Origin: Colwellia sp. MB3u-41
GTDB lineage: Bacteria > Pseudomonadota > Gammaproteobacteria > Enterobacterales > Alteromonadaceae
NCBI RefSeq assembly: GCF_014076845.1
Contig: NZ_JACGUT010000047.1
Coordinates: 1 to 64,000, forward strand
Reading direction: 5' to 3'
DNA length: 64,000 nt
The notes below the pieces were generated by a model. It was not told the origin of the DNA. It saw nothing but the letters and a program-made list of their open reading frames with translations, and ran no database searches. The first letter of the stretch is position 1. The number at the start of each line of letters is the position of its first letter. The translations under genes were made by a program, and so were the position numbers. Positions 27,540 through 36,399 of this stretch are shown here, piece by piece.

Positions 27540-28600
27540 ATGAGCAAAGAGCCTAATTTTTTTGATTACGTCACTGGTGAACTTTCACAAGATACTTTTA
27601 TTTATTTATTTGTTGGTTGCTTAATTGGCTAGATTATACAGAAGTGCATGAGTTAAAAAATGCAGCAAAAGAGTTCATTTTATTACTGTGTAAGAAAAAT
27701 CACCCTCGTGCAGATAAAGTAACTTTAGAATCTATTGGTAAGTTGTTATTAACAGGGAAAGGGAAAGTTTTACAGCAATATAGGAAAATAGATGTGTTTT
27801 TCGCTATTGAAATTGGTGCTAAAAGATCAGCATTTATTATCGAAGATATAACAAATACATTCCCACATTCAAACCAGCTTTAAAAATACGTTAATTTTGT
27901 AATAGATGAGCAAAAAAGAGAAGAAAGAAAAAAATATCATTATGGAATCCTTAATTGTTATGCCATATATGATTTCCTTACTGGTATGGCTACTGATAAT
28001 GTAATATTTACATCATATAGATATTACATTTCGAAAATAAAAGACAATCACGATGAAATCATTAGTCAATTAACTGAAAAAGAAGGTTATAAAAAACTTA
28101 AATTTGATTTTTTTCAAGACGAATTAATAAAATATATATCAAAATAGTGCCCTAAAACCATAGGTGAGATAGCAATAACTCATGGGACAAGTAGTGGGCG
28201 ACCTTCGACACTGTATCGATTTATTTTTCTAAAAGATTTTATGACAAAAAGAAAAATGAAAGTGTTTTTACCGATTTGAAAAAAGGAAAAATAAATCTAT
28301 CGGTGGATATGATTACAGCTTATCTATTAGGCAATATGCTGTAATTAACAACACTAGTATACCTAAAAAATAGAGCGACTGGGCATTTATAAAAAATGAT
28401 TTTCTGAAGTAGAAATTGAAACATCTGGTTTGTCATTTGGTAAGGCAGTGAAAGATAAGTCAGGGTCTAACTCAAGTGAGATTGCGGTTTTATGCTTCGA
28501 TAAAAATCAGAAAAACATGCATTCTTTAAAAAGGGTCCTACCACTAGTTCATAGTAAACCTTTAGCTTTGATAAACGAACATCGACAGTTAATTCCATAA
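27540..28600 (+). pseudogene. PD-(D/E)XK nuclease-family protein, broken
   Basis: ATG 27540 opens MSKEPNFFDYVTGELSQDTF, the start of a PD-(D/E)XK family (PDDEXK_4-like; SQDxFIxWLLNW). The frame shifts at a run of three TTTA units (27597-27608). In the other frame it continues CWLLNWLDYTEVHEL to IDVFFAIEIG...FIIEDIT, where the catalytic ExK lysine has become Ile, and meets a TAA at 27881-27883 within NQL-KYVNFVID. Further downstream, pieces such as RKKYHYGILNCYAIYDF and GSNSSEIAVLCF show the rest of a gene of about 350 codons with more frameshifts, ending at 28598-28600. It is dead as read. Confidence 0.75.
27597..27608 (+). repeat. (TTTA)3 at the frameshift in the nuclease gene
   Basis: Three TTTA units are followed by TTTG. 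Removing two of them restores the frame and yields the expected DTFICWLLNW, so slippage in this tract explains the break exactly. Confidence 0.65.
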
Positions 28601-28923
28601 TCCATTAATCTTAAGTTGTGTTGTTCTTTCTATACGGAACGCACAGTAAACTGAAATAAAGGCAAGGAGGTTCTTTATTAAGATCAGTTCATGCCTAAAT
28701 TATGACTTTCAGTGGCAGCGAAAATAGCGTTCTGAGATGAAATATAAACGGCCGTTATAAACTTTAAGCAGCTGTTAAGATTAACGAGCTGCTAACTTCA
28801 GTTTAGCGCACTAAGTACATCTTAATATTATTGATAGATTCTTATATATTCTGATTTAAAGTCTTCACATAAAAGTGAATTTGATGAGCCCCTTTAAAGT
28901 AAACCTAAAAACCTATATTCCAG
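28601..28923. other. Intergenic, nothing identified
   Basis: This 323-base stretch between the nuclease relic and the tRNA-derived repeat shows no gene or clear structure. GGAGG at 28668 is not followed by an open frame of note. Confidence 0.3.
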
Positions 28924-28994
28924 AAATGCAAAAAACCCGCTAATCTTTCGATTGACGGGCTTTTCTTTGTTTGGCGGTGAGATAGAGATTTGAA
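28924..28994 (-). repeat. Distal copy of the tRNA-Ser 3' end and terminator (71 bp)
   Basis: This copy matches 29057-29127 at 69 of 71 positions. It includes the terminator hairpin, the CCA end, acceptor strand and T-arm of tRNA-Ser, then stops matching at the T-stem. The pattern is like an attachment-site duplication at a tRNA 3' end. Confidence 0.8.
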
Positions 28995-29056
28995 AGCTAC
29001 TCGAAGGTTTAATGCTATAACCCCTTATTTATCTTTAACGTAATGTTTTCAGTTCA

Positions 29057-29127
29057 AAATGCAAAAAACCCGCTAATCTTTCGATTAACGGGTTTTTCTT
29101 TGTTTGGCGGTGAGATAGAGATTTGAA
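29057..29127 (-). repeat. Proximal copy of the tRNA-Ser 3' end and terminator (71 bp)
   Basis: This is the intact tRNA's own 3' end with its terminator. It is offset 133 bases from the distal copy, with 62 bases of unrelated sequence between them. Confidence 0.8.
29062..29094 (-). terminator. Terminator of tRNA-Ser
   Basis: Read on the minus strand, AACCCGTTAATC / GATTAGCGGGTT form a stem with a GAAA loop followed by TTTTT. The distal repeat copy holds a slightly changed version of the same hairpin. Confidence 0.8.
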
Positions 29128-29195
29128 CTCTAGAAGGGCTATAAACCCTTGCTGGTTTTCAAGACCAGTGCTTTCGACCACTCAGCCATCTCACC
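29105..29195 (-). tRNA. tRNA-Ser (anticodon UGA)
   Basis: The minus-strand sequence starts GGTGAGATGGCTGAGTGGTC, has anticodon loop CTTGAAA (anticodon TGA) and a long variable arm typical of class II tRNA. The T-arm is GAGTTCAAATCTC, and the acceptor closes with discriminator G and an encoded CCA (29107-29105). It reads UCA and related serine codons. The 3' end is duplicated 133 bases downstream, which marks it as an integration site. Confidence 0.95.
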
Positions 29196-29383
29196 TGAAT
29201 GTCTTAAAACAATTGCTTGCTTGAAGACGGTGCAGATATTAAGACCTGCAATAACATTTGTAAAGCACTAATTTTATTATTTTATCTTTATGTTCAATAA
29301 ACCAGCAAGGTAACTAAAAAAACAGCTTTTTAGCTGAAAGTCAGTATATTATTCATTTAAAATCACTTTTTCTCTTTTTATAT

Positions 29384-30725
29384 TTCAATGAGATTGACCC
29401 GCACTTAGGCAACAATGAAGATTTAAAGCGCTTCATTGATGCAGCACATAAAGAAAATATAAAAGTATTTTTTGACATTATTACTTACCATACCGCTGAC
29501 GTCATTAAGTACGTTGAATGTCGTGGCGAAGATGGCTTGCAATATCTGATGAAAGAAAATGACGGTTGCCTTTATAAGTCGCTTGCTCAAATCGCTGTTG
29601 GAGATGCCTATTAGCCTATTATTCCTAAAGGACAAGAAAGTCTTAAATCTCCTGCTTGGTTAAATGACAAAAAGTACTACCACAACCAAGGTGATACCAC
29701 TTACGAAGGAGAAAATTCAATATACGGTGACTTCAGTGGTTTAGACGATATTGATACAGATTCACCAGAAGTTGTTCAAGGTATGATCGATATATTCAAA
29801 AACGTGACAAGTGAATTTAAACCTGACGGTTTTAGAATTGATACCATAAAACACGTCAATATGGCGTTCTGGGCAGAATTTGCACCTGCACTGGTTAATC
29901 ATGCTCAAGAGCTTGGTATTCCAGAATTCGTCATGTTTGGTGAAGTTTATAGTGGTGACAGTGAAGAATTAAGATCATTTACCACTGAAGGAAAAATGCA
30001 ATCTGTACTCGACTTTTCAATGCAGTTTGCTTTGCAAGACACCCTAATTAAACAACAAGGGACAGATAAACTCGTCGAGTTATTTGAGCGCGACCATTAT
30101 TATAATGACAGCGACAGCAATGCCAATCAGTTACTTAATTTTACCGGTAATCACGATATGGGGCGCTTTGCTAGCATGTTAAAAGACAGTGTTCTTAATT
30201 ACAGCGAAGCAGCAATAATTCAACGCACCTTATTAGCCCCTCGCGATGGTTTACTTTCTACGTGGTGTGCCAATTGTCTATTATGGCGACGAACAAGGTT
30301 TTGTTGGAGATGTTGGTGACAAAGGAGCTCGTCAAGACATGATGCCTTCATTGGTTAATAGCTACAACGATGATGACTTGCTTGCAAATACGAAAACCAC
30401 TGCTGATGACAATTTTGATGAAAATCACCTACTTTATAAAACATTTGCTAAATATGCCGATGTTTATTATCAGTATCCTGCACTAAGATTTGGTGAACAA
30501 AAAACCTTATACGCTCAAGATACACCCGGTGTGTTTGCAATATCACGTACGCTAAAAGACAGCGACACAATGGTCGTTGTCTTTAATACCGAAAAAACAG
30601 TCCAGCCAATCAAGCTAGCACTATCTGGCGCGAAAAAAGTTTATCCCGCGTCTAAATATGATGAAGTGAACCCTGATTCATTAAGTGTGCCTGCGTTGAG
30701 CTTTGCTATTTATAAAATTAAATAG
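29384..30725 (+). pseudogene. GH13 alpha-amylase-type glycosidase, truncated and broken
   Basis: The frame enters without a start at about 29384 (NEIDPHLGNNEDLKRFIDAA, FFDIITYHTADVI), so the N-terminal part and signal peptide are lost. A TAG at 29612-29614 interrupts GDAY-PIIPKG. The main catalytic part follows: DGFRIDTIKHV (nucleophile Asp), FVMFGEVYSG (acid/base Glu) and FTGNHDMGR. A one-base frameshift near 30240 then moves the frame to MVYFLRGVPIVYYGDEQGF, and the C-terminal domain runs to 30725. All catalytic residues are still readable, so the decay looks recent. The left break lies about 190 bases from tRNA-Ser. A terminator survives at 30757. Confidence 0.88.
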
Positions 30726-30756
30726 CCAGTTTTATAGATAAACATTACAGATAAAG

Positions 30757-30792
30757 AAAAACCAAGGAAGTATGGGAGTGTCCTTGGTTTTT
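30757..30792. terminator. Terminator after the amylase relic
   Basis: The 12-bp stem AAAAACCAAGGA / TCCTTGGTTTTT closes a 12-nt loop. The T-run on one side and the A-run on the other make it usable in both directions, and it may also end the pdsO transcript. Confidence 0.75.
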
Positions 30793-30884
30793 AATCTTTT
30801 AGTCTTTATTCATTTAACTCTATTTCTATCACTGATGTTTCACCTCCTTAGATAAATTAATGAATCAACAAACCTAAACAACAC

Positions 30885-31703
30885 TTAATAATTATTTGCC
30901 ATTTGTTTACTATTACTGTGTAGCTTAATAACGACACGTCGATCGTAAAAACTCACTTCCTTTTCACTATTTGCCACTACAGGCGCTTGCTCACCAAAAG
31001 CAAATAACTGGATACGCTCAGCTTTAACACCTTGGTCGATTAACGCATGCTTAACCGTATTAACACGGGCAATAGAAAGCGCCTGATTTACCTTTTTATT
31101 GCCTTGCATATCGGTATAACCTGATAAATCGATAAATAATGTAGGCGATTGCTGCAACATTTCAGACAGAGCAACAATTTGACTGTGATAATGCGGTTGT
31201 AAGTCACTAGAGCCGGTTGGAAACTGTAAACTCATCAATAAGTTTTCTGCTTGTAACTGACTGGCACGTTGATATTTTTTATCAACGTTTTGCTCTAAAA
31301 CAGAAAGTTCTAATTGGTGATTTTGCTCAGCGCGTGCTAATTTTTGACGAAATTGTTGTACGGCAATCGAATAATCGCTTTCTTGCTTATTTATTGACGC
31401 CTGCAACTCATTTAAATTTTCTTTGTCGTTTGCAGTTTTTGCTACTAGTGAGCCAGTAACACCAACAAGAATAGCGCCAACCGGCCCACCGAAAATAGCG
31501 CCAATGAACATACCAGCACCAAAACCAATGCCTTCTTTATCACTATCAGTAAGTTGTAGTGATTCATTATCAGTAGCGGTGTTATTGTCAAAAGCATAAG
31601 CAGACTGGCTTAACGTCGGCGCGGCAATAAGGGAAGCGATTAAAAATAATTTTGCTGGGCTTAATTTACTGTTATTCGTTGTTTTGATATTAATAGTTTT
31701 CAT
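30885..31703 (-). CDS. pdsO: PdsO: OmpA-like protein of the dedicated sortase system
   Basis: The start is ATG 31703, with AGGA seven bases upstream; the longer frame has no ribosome site. The 272-aa protein has a signal peptide (about 1-38), then a glycine-rich membrane-associated segment (GIGFGAGMFIGAIFGGPVGA) and a coiled-coil region (about 90-150). A C-terminal OmpA peptidoglycan-binding domain follows (LFIDLSGYTDMQGNKKVNQA, SIARVNTVKHAL). With divergent RR and HK genes beside it, it fits the PdsO family described next to marine proteobacterial sortases. It should sit in the periplasm and hold the peptidoglycan. No sortase or sorted substrate gene is in this window. Confidence 0.8.
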   Translation of the reverse strand: MKTINIKTTNNSKLSPAKLFLIASLIAAPTLSQSAYAFDNNTATDNESLQLTDSDKEGIGFGAGMFIGAIFGGPVGAILVGVTGSLVAKTANDKENLNELQASINKQESDYSIAVQQFRQKLARAEQNHQLELSVLEQNVDKKYQRASQLQAENLLMSLQFPTGSSDLQPHYHSQIVALSEMLQQSPTLFIDLSGYTDMQGNKKVNQALSIARVNTVKHALIDQGVKAERIQLFAFGEQAPVVANSEKEVSFYDRRVVIKLHSNSKQMANNY

Positions 31704-31899
31704 GTGAGTTCCTAAAGTAATAAGTTGTTTGTTGTTGACGAGGTAATTAAAACAAGAAAAATAGGCGTTGAAACGACATAAAAAAGGCAAAGTAATGAGC
31801 AAATGTGGCAACAATATGGCAATTACAATAATTGCGCGCTTTTATAAAAAAACTCTTATATAGTGCCTAAAATAAGTCAATAAATAGAGTTGCTAGACA

Positions 31900-32598
31900 T
31901 TGTTAAAACGAATTGCCATAGTTGAAGATGAAGCCGCTATTAGAGAAAACTATGCTGATGTGCTTCGCACACAAGGTTATCAAGTTCAAACCTTTGCCAA
32001 CCGAGAAAGCGCCTGCCAAGCATTTGCGATAAGCTTGCCTCATTTGGTTATCCTTGATATTGGTTTAGAACAAGAATATGACGGCGGTTTTACCCTTTGC
32101 CAATGGCTTAGAAATATATCAACCACATTGCCTATTATATTTTTAACTGCTCGTGATAATGATGTTGATACCGTCTCAGGTTTGCGCATCGGCGCAGACG
32201 ACTATTTAACTAAAGATATTAGCCTGCCACATTTGTCAGCGCGTATAGCCGCACTTTTTCGTCGCCAAGAAGCGCTTAAACAACCTACCCCAGAAAGTAG
32301 CTTGCTAACATTAGGGTCCTTAACTATCGATAATCAGCGTATGACTATTGTCTGGCAACAGCACAGTGTTGATTTAACCATTACTGAGTTTTGGATGGTC
32401 TTTGCTTTAGCTAAACACCCCGGACATGTTAAAAACCGTCAGCAACTGATGAAAGATTCCAACATCTACGTTGATGACAGCACGATTACTTCTCATGTCA
32501 AACGTATCCGTAAAAAATTCAACCAAATTGATAAAGACTTTAACTGCATTGAAACAGTCTATGGCATGGGCTACCGTTGGAATAAAGATGAAAAATAA
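31900..32598 (+). CDS. pdsR: PdsR: sortase-system response regulator
   Basis: The start is TTG 31900 (no ATG fits; the protein opens LKRIAIVEDEAAIRENYADV). This 232-aa OmpR-type regulator has a receiver domain (acidic ED at 9-10, phospho-acceptor Asp53 in VILDIGLEQEYDGG, Thr in FLTARD, Lys at YLTKD) and a winged-helix output (about 140-230; TITSHVKRIRKKF, VYGMGYRW). The inserted EQEYDGG after the Asp is seen in the family linked with marine sortases. It overlaps the kinase gene by 11 bases. It is probably the regulator of pdsO and of the absent sortase genes. Confidence 0.8.
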   Translation: MLKRIAIVEDEAAIRENYADVLRTQGYQVQTFANRESACQAFAISLPHLVILDIGLEQEYDGGFTLCQWLRNISTTLPIIFLTARDNDVDTVSGLRIGADDYLTKDISLPHLSARIAALFRRQEALKQPTPESSLLTLGSLTIDNQRMTIVWQQHSVDLTITEFWMVFALAKHPGHVKNRQQLMKDSNIYVDDSTITSHVKRIRKKFNQIDKDFNCIETVYGMGYRWNKDEK

Positions 32599-34783
32599 GC
32601 TCCATATTCGCTTTGGTTTGCGGGCAAAATTATTACTCTTATCAAGTTTCTTATTTGCTATTCCGTGGTTTGGTTATCAATACGTATGGGAGATGGAAAA
32701 GTACTTACGTTTTGGGCAAGAGCAAACAATAATAGGTACCGCAAGAGCACTGGCGACTTCTTTACATGAGCGCCCCAACCTGTTTAATAACCAAGCGAGT
32801 TTTTTACCTGATGTTGAAAAAGGTAAAGACTTATATGGTTACCAGTTATCTCAAGCGGTAAACCTTGACGGCTTACCCAACGACTGGCCAAGCTTTCAAG
32901 AAAAATCGCATTATTATGGTGTTAACAATCAACTAGGGACACCTTTGTCGGTTGAGCAATTAACCCATCATTTCAGCGCCGCCGTTGGAAAATACGATAA
33001 ATACTTATATTTTTTTATACAAGTGGTTGACGACAAGGTTATTTATCGCGACGAAAATGCTCGGGCAATAAACAGAAATGACCATCTTGAATTAGCATTC
33101 AATGATGTTAATGGTAATTTTCAACGTTTTATTATTAGCAATAAGCGTCAAGGTTGGCTTTCCGCTTATCGTATTAATGATATACAAAGCAATGAAATAC
33201 TTGAATTTCCAGCATCAATAAGCTTTATTCAAGGACAATGGCGCGATACAGACCAAGGCTATAATATTGAATTTCGTATTCCATTAACCAAAATCAGTGA
33301 CCGTTTAGCTTTTGCGCTTCATGATGTTGATGCACCATTAAGTGCTGCAATCACCATCATAGGAAGTGCTGACCCTAGTACTGCTGACACCTTAGGTACT
33401 ATTTTAGTACCATCGCCTGAAATTGAACGTATAGTAAAAGGCATGAGTTACACACAATCGCGTATTTGGGTTGTTGACCAACATCATCGTGTGTTGGCAA
33501 AAAGCGGTGACATAACAAAAGCCAGTGGGTTATGGCAGAAAAATATCAATACCTCTGATAAAGATGACTCTTGGTATGCTTGGACACAGAAATATTTAGC
33601 CCCTGTCTTTCAACATTTACTAAATAAACCGCAAAATGATTTTATTGACCAGTTATATGACACACAAAATCTGACTGGTGAACATATTGAAGCCGCACTC
33701 GCCGGTACACCTAAATCGCAATGGCGGTTAACCACCGATAAAAAAGCAGTCATAATATCTGCCGCCTACCCTATTTACATCAGCGACAAAGTCAACGGAG
33801 CGGTGATCGTTGAGGAAACGACCAATGGTATTCTCAGTGTACGAAATAAAGCCTTAGAGAAATTATTCACGTCGATACTTGCGATTATGTTATTGGGAGC
33901 GTTAGCTTTTTTCTTTTTCGCGTCACGTATTTCAAACCGTATTCGCCAACTGCGTAATCAAGCTGAAGTCGCTATTGATGAACACGGTAGAATTAATAAT
34001 GATATTGCACAAAACATGCAAATATCAAAGGCAAATGACGAAATTGGTGATTTATCGCGTAGCTTTTCAACAGCAGTAAATCGGTTAAGCCAATACAATC
34101 ATTACTTAGAAAACATGTCGTCGCGACTCTCTCACGAATTACGCACACCGATAGCCATTGTTAGAACATCTTTGGAGAATTTATCTTTACAGGCATTACC
34201 TGACAGCAGTTCAGCTTATATTGACCGTGCCCAGAGTGGCATTAATCGCTTAAACAATATTTTAACCAACATGAGTGAAGCGACGCGTCTTGAGCAAATG
34301 TTGAATCAAACTGACAATGTTAGTTTTAATGTATTCGATGTTTTAAATGGCTGTGTTCAAGGTTACCAGCAAATTTATCCTCATTTTGAGATTGAATATA
34401 TCGCATCAGATAAAAAAGTTATTTTGGCGGGTTCTCCTGAGCATATCGCGCAATTACTCGACAAAGTAGTGACGAATGCCGTGGAATTTAGCCAAGACAA
34501 TACGTTATTTATAACCACAGAAACAAAAAGTAAAGCGATAACTATTCACATTAGTAATAACGGCATACTATTACCTGAAACGATGGAACAGCGATTGTTT
34601 GATTCAATGGTGTCGATGCGTGAAACACCTCAAACCAAAGAAGATAAAACACCTCATTTAGGCTTGGGGTTATATATCGCACGGTTAATTTGTGAATTTC
34701 ATCATGGCAAAATAGTGGCAAGTAACCATCATAACCCGCAAGGTGTTACGGTTTCGATCACTTTACCACTACAGAAAAAATAG
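32588..34783 (+). CDS. pdsS: PdsS: sortase-system histidine kinase with carbohydrate-module-like sensor
   Basis: The start is ATG 32588 inside the end of pdsR; the longer open frame is not used. The 731-aa protein has TM1 (about 12-30), a large periplasmic region whose central part resembles a CBM9/DOMON-type fold (LDGLPNDWPS..., YLYFFIQVVDDKVIYRDENA, NDHLELAFND, GYNIEFRIPLTKI), then TM2 (about 420-442), HAMP and kinase core. The acceptor is His516 in RLSHELRTP, with N-box VVTNAVEF and G-box GLGLYIARL. It should signal to PdsR. The sensor suggests recognition of a surface glycan or similar polymer; that is inference. Confidence 0.82.
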   Translation: MKNKLHIRFGLRAKLLLLSSFLFAIPWFGYQYVWEMEKYLRFGQEQTIIGTARALATSLHERPNLFNNQASFLPDVEKGKDLYGYQLSQAVNLDGLPNDWPSFQEKSHYYGVNNQLGTPLSVEQLTHHFSAAVGKYDKYLYFFIQVVDDKVIYRDENARAINRNDHLELAFNDVNGNFQRFIISNKRQGWLSAYRINDIQSNEILEFPASISFIQGQWRDTDQGYNIEFRIPLTKISDRLAFALHDVDAPLSAAITIIGSADPSTADTLGTILVPSPEIERIVKGMSYTQSRIWVVDQHHRVLAKSGDITKASGLWQKNINTSDKDDSWYAWTQKYLAPVFQHLLNKPQNDFIDQLYDTQNLTGEHIEAALAGTPKSQWRLTTDKKAVIISAAYPIYISDKVNGAVIVEETTNGILSVRNKALEKLFTSILAIMLLGALAFFFFASRISNRIRQLRNQAEVAIDEHGRINNDIAQNMQISKANDEIGDLSRSFSTAVNRLSQYNHYLENMSSRLSHELRTPIAIVRTSLENLSLQALPDSSSAYIDRAQSGINRLNNILTNMSEATRLEQMLNQTDNVSFNVFDVLNGCVQGYQQIYPHFEIEYIASDKKVILAGSPEHIAQLLDKVVTNAVEFSQDNTLFITTETKSKAITIHISNNGILLPETMEQRLFDSMVSMRETPQTKEDKTPHLGLGLYIARLICEFHHGKIVASNHHNPQGVTVSITLPLQKK

Positions 34784-34812
34784 TGAATGAGGGCTATTGT
34801 ATAGCGAAGTAT

Positions 34813-35487
34813 TTATTCAATGCCTAGATATTTGTGAACTTGGACTGATAAACGCCAGTTGTTTTCAATACAACTTTTGATCGCTAGCGCTGTTGCTCGT
34901 TCTTTTTGACTAATGGGCTGTAAATAAACTTGGGTATCAACAATACTATGCTCTGTTAATAACGCTTTTAAATCATCAATGTGTTGCTCGGTTGCAACGG
35001 GATGCTTTATTTCATTAGCACGTAGCATGGCTGAATTTAATATTTTGTAGCCCCCTTTCATATTTACTTTCGGTGAAACGGTCACCCAACACTGCTCAGA
35101 GACTTTAAGTTCGAAAGTCCCTGATGTTTCTAACTGACAGCTAAACCCCTTTTTTTCGAGTGCTTGACAAAGGGGGAGTAAATCAACCATAGCTGGTTCT
35201 CCACCCGTGATCACAATATGTTTTGCTTGATAACCTTTCTCGCTTATCACCGCTAAAATAGCTTCTACAGAGAGTTCAGACCACGTTTGAGACTCTACTT
35301 TTTTTGTTAACATTGCGGATGCGTTTACCTCATCATCAAGATTGATGTCCCAAGTATGTTTGGTATCACACCACGAACAGGCAACGGGGCAACCTTGTAA
35401 ACGGATAAAAATCGAAGGTTGGCCAGTAAAAGCGCCTTCTCCTTGAATAGTTTCAAATAATTCATTAATTTTATATTTTACGGTCAT
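34813..35487 (-). CDS. queE: 7-carboxy-7-deazaguanine synthase
   Basis: The 224-aa radical-SAM enzyme has FETIQGEGAFTGQPSIFIRL at the start and the cluster motif CPVACSWCDTKHTW (CxxxCxxC), followed by VITGGEPAM. It converts carboxytetrahydropterin to 7-carboxy-7-deazaguanine in the queuosine pathway. It is divergent from queC over a 79-base gap, so the two steps can share a promoter region. QueD and QueF are not in the window. Confidence 0.95.
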   Translation of the reverse strand: MTVKYKINELFETIQGEGAFTGQPSIFIRLQGCPVACSWCDTKHTWDINLDDEVNASAMLTKKVESQTWSELSVEAILAVISEKGYQAKHIVITGGEPAMVDLLPLCQALEKKGFSCQLETSGTFELKVSEQCWVTVSPKVNMKGGYKILNSAMLRANEIKHPVATEQHIDDLKALLTEHSIVDTQVYLQPISQKERATALAIKSCIENNWRLSVQVHKYLGIE

Positions 35488-35566
35488 TGGGGTTTTTGCC
35501 TGTTTATTGCTGGTGTGAATTGAAGTAAAATGTGCGACATTAATTATACCCTAAGAGACTTTAGAA

Positions 35567-36223
35567 ATGACAAACAAAGTTGTTGTTATTTATTCTGGTG
35601 GCATGGACTCATTCACTGTACTTAATCGCGCCTTGCACGATGGAAAAGAAGTATTTGCCTTAACATTTGACTATGGCCAGCGTCATGTCAAAGAAATTGA
35701 GTATGCAAGCACCGTTTGTCAGTCACTCAACGTAAACCATAAAGTTATTGATATTTCATCAATTAATCAGCTACTTGCCGGTTCTTCATTAACTGACGAT
35801 ATTGATATTCCACAAGGGCATTACGAAGCTGAAAGTATGAAATCAACGGTTGTTCCTAACCGTAACATGATTTTATTGTCACTTGCAGTTGGTTATGCGG
35901 TTTCAGTCGGTGCTAGCCAAGTTTATTACGGTGCACATTCTGGCGACCATGCGATATACCCTGATTGTCGTCCTGAATTTGTGATGAAAATGAATGAAGT
36001 ATGTAAAATAGCCAACTATGAGTCCGTAGAAATATTCAGCCCTTATCTTACTGTGACTAAAAGTGATATTTTAACGGATGGATTAAAAATGGGCTTGAAG
36101 TATGACAATACTTGGACATGTTATAACGGTCGTGAAAAAGCCTGTGGGCAATGTGGTGCTTGCCAAGAGCGATTAGAAGCTTTCAGTGATAATAATATGA
36201 CCGATCCACTAAATTACGAATAA
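35567..36223 (+). CDS. queC: 7-cyano-7-deazaguanine synthase
   Basis: The 218-aa protein opens [15 protein letters not shown], the PP-loop ATPase motif, and ends in [19 protein letters not shown] with the four zinc cysteines. It makes preQ0 from the QueE product, ammonia and ATP. Length is a little under E. coli QueC (231). A bidirectional terminator follows at 36332. Confidence 0.96.
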   Translation: MTNKVVVIYSGGMDSFTVLNRALHDGKEVFALTFDYGQRHVKEIEYASTVCQSLNVNHKVIDISSINQLLAGSSLTDDIDIPQGHYEAESMKSTVVPNRNMILLSLAVGYAVSVGASQVYYGAHSGDHAIYPDCRPEFVMKMNEVCKIANYESVEIFSPYLTVTKSDILTDGLKMGLKYDNTWTCYNGREKACGQCGACQERLEAFSDNNMTDPLNYE

Positions 36224-36331
36224 CCACAACGGGTTGAACATGCTTTCATTCATCGTTTACAAACATCGACGTGCATGGATGTAGGCCTTGTTATTTTCTA
36301 GTACTCATTCATGACAACCTATTATGTACAT

Positions 36332-36367
36332 AAAGATAAGACACATAAATGTGTTTTATCTTTTTTT
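36332..36367. terminator. Bidirectional terminator between queC and lysC
   Basis: A long stem (AAAGATAAGACACAT / ATGTGTTTTATCTTT, one G-U pair) with a T-run on the plus side and A-rich sequence on the other serves both converging genes. Confidence 0.8.
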
Positions 36368-36399
36368 ATAGCATTAACTTGGCTAATCACAGCTTATAT

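Noticed and set aside
25138-28600. A complete BREX- or CBASS-type defence island
   Set aside because: Only the WYL regulator and a dead nuclease recall such loci; none of the core BREX or CBASS genes is present.
28924-29195. Second complete tRNA-Ser gene
   Set aside because: The distal copy keeps only the 3' end; anticodon, D-arm and 5' strand are absent.
35488-35566. preQ1 riboswitch between queE and queC
   Set aside because: The 79-base gap shows no preQ1-type pseudoknot elements and is short for two promoters plus an aptamer.
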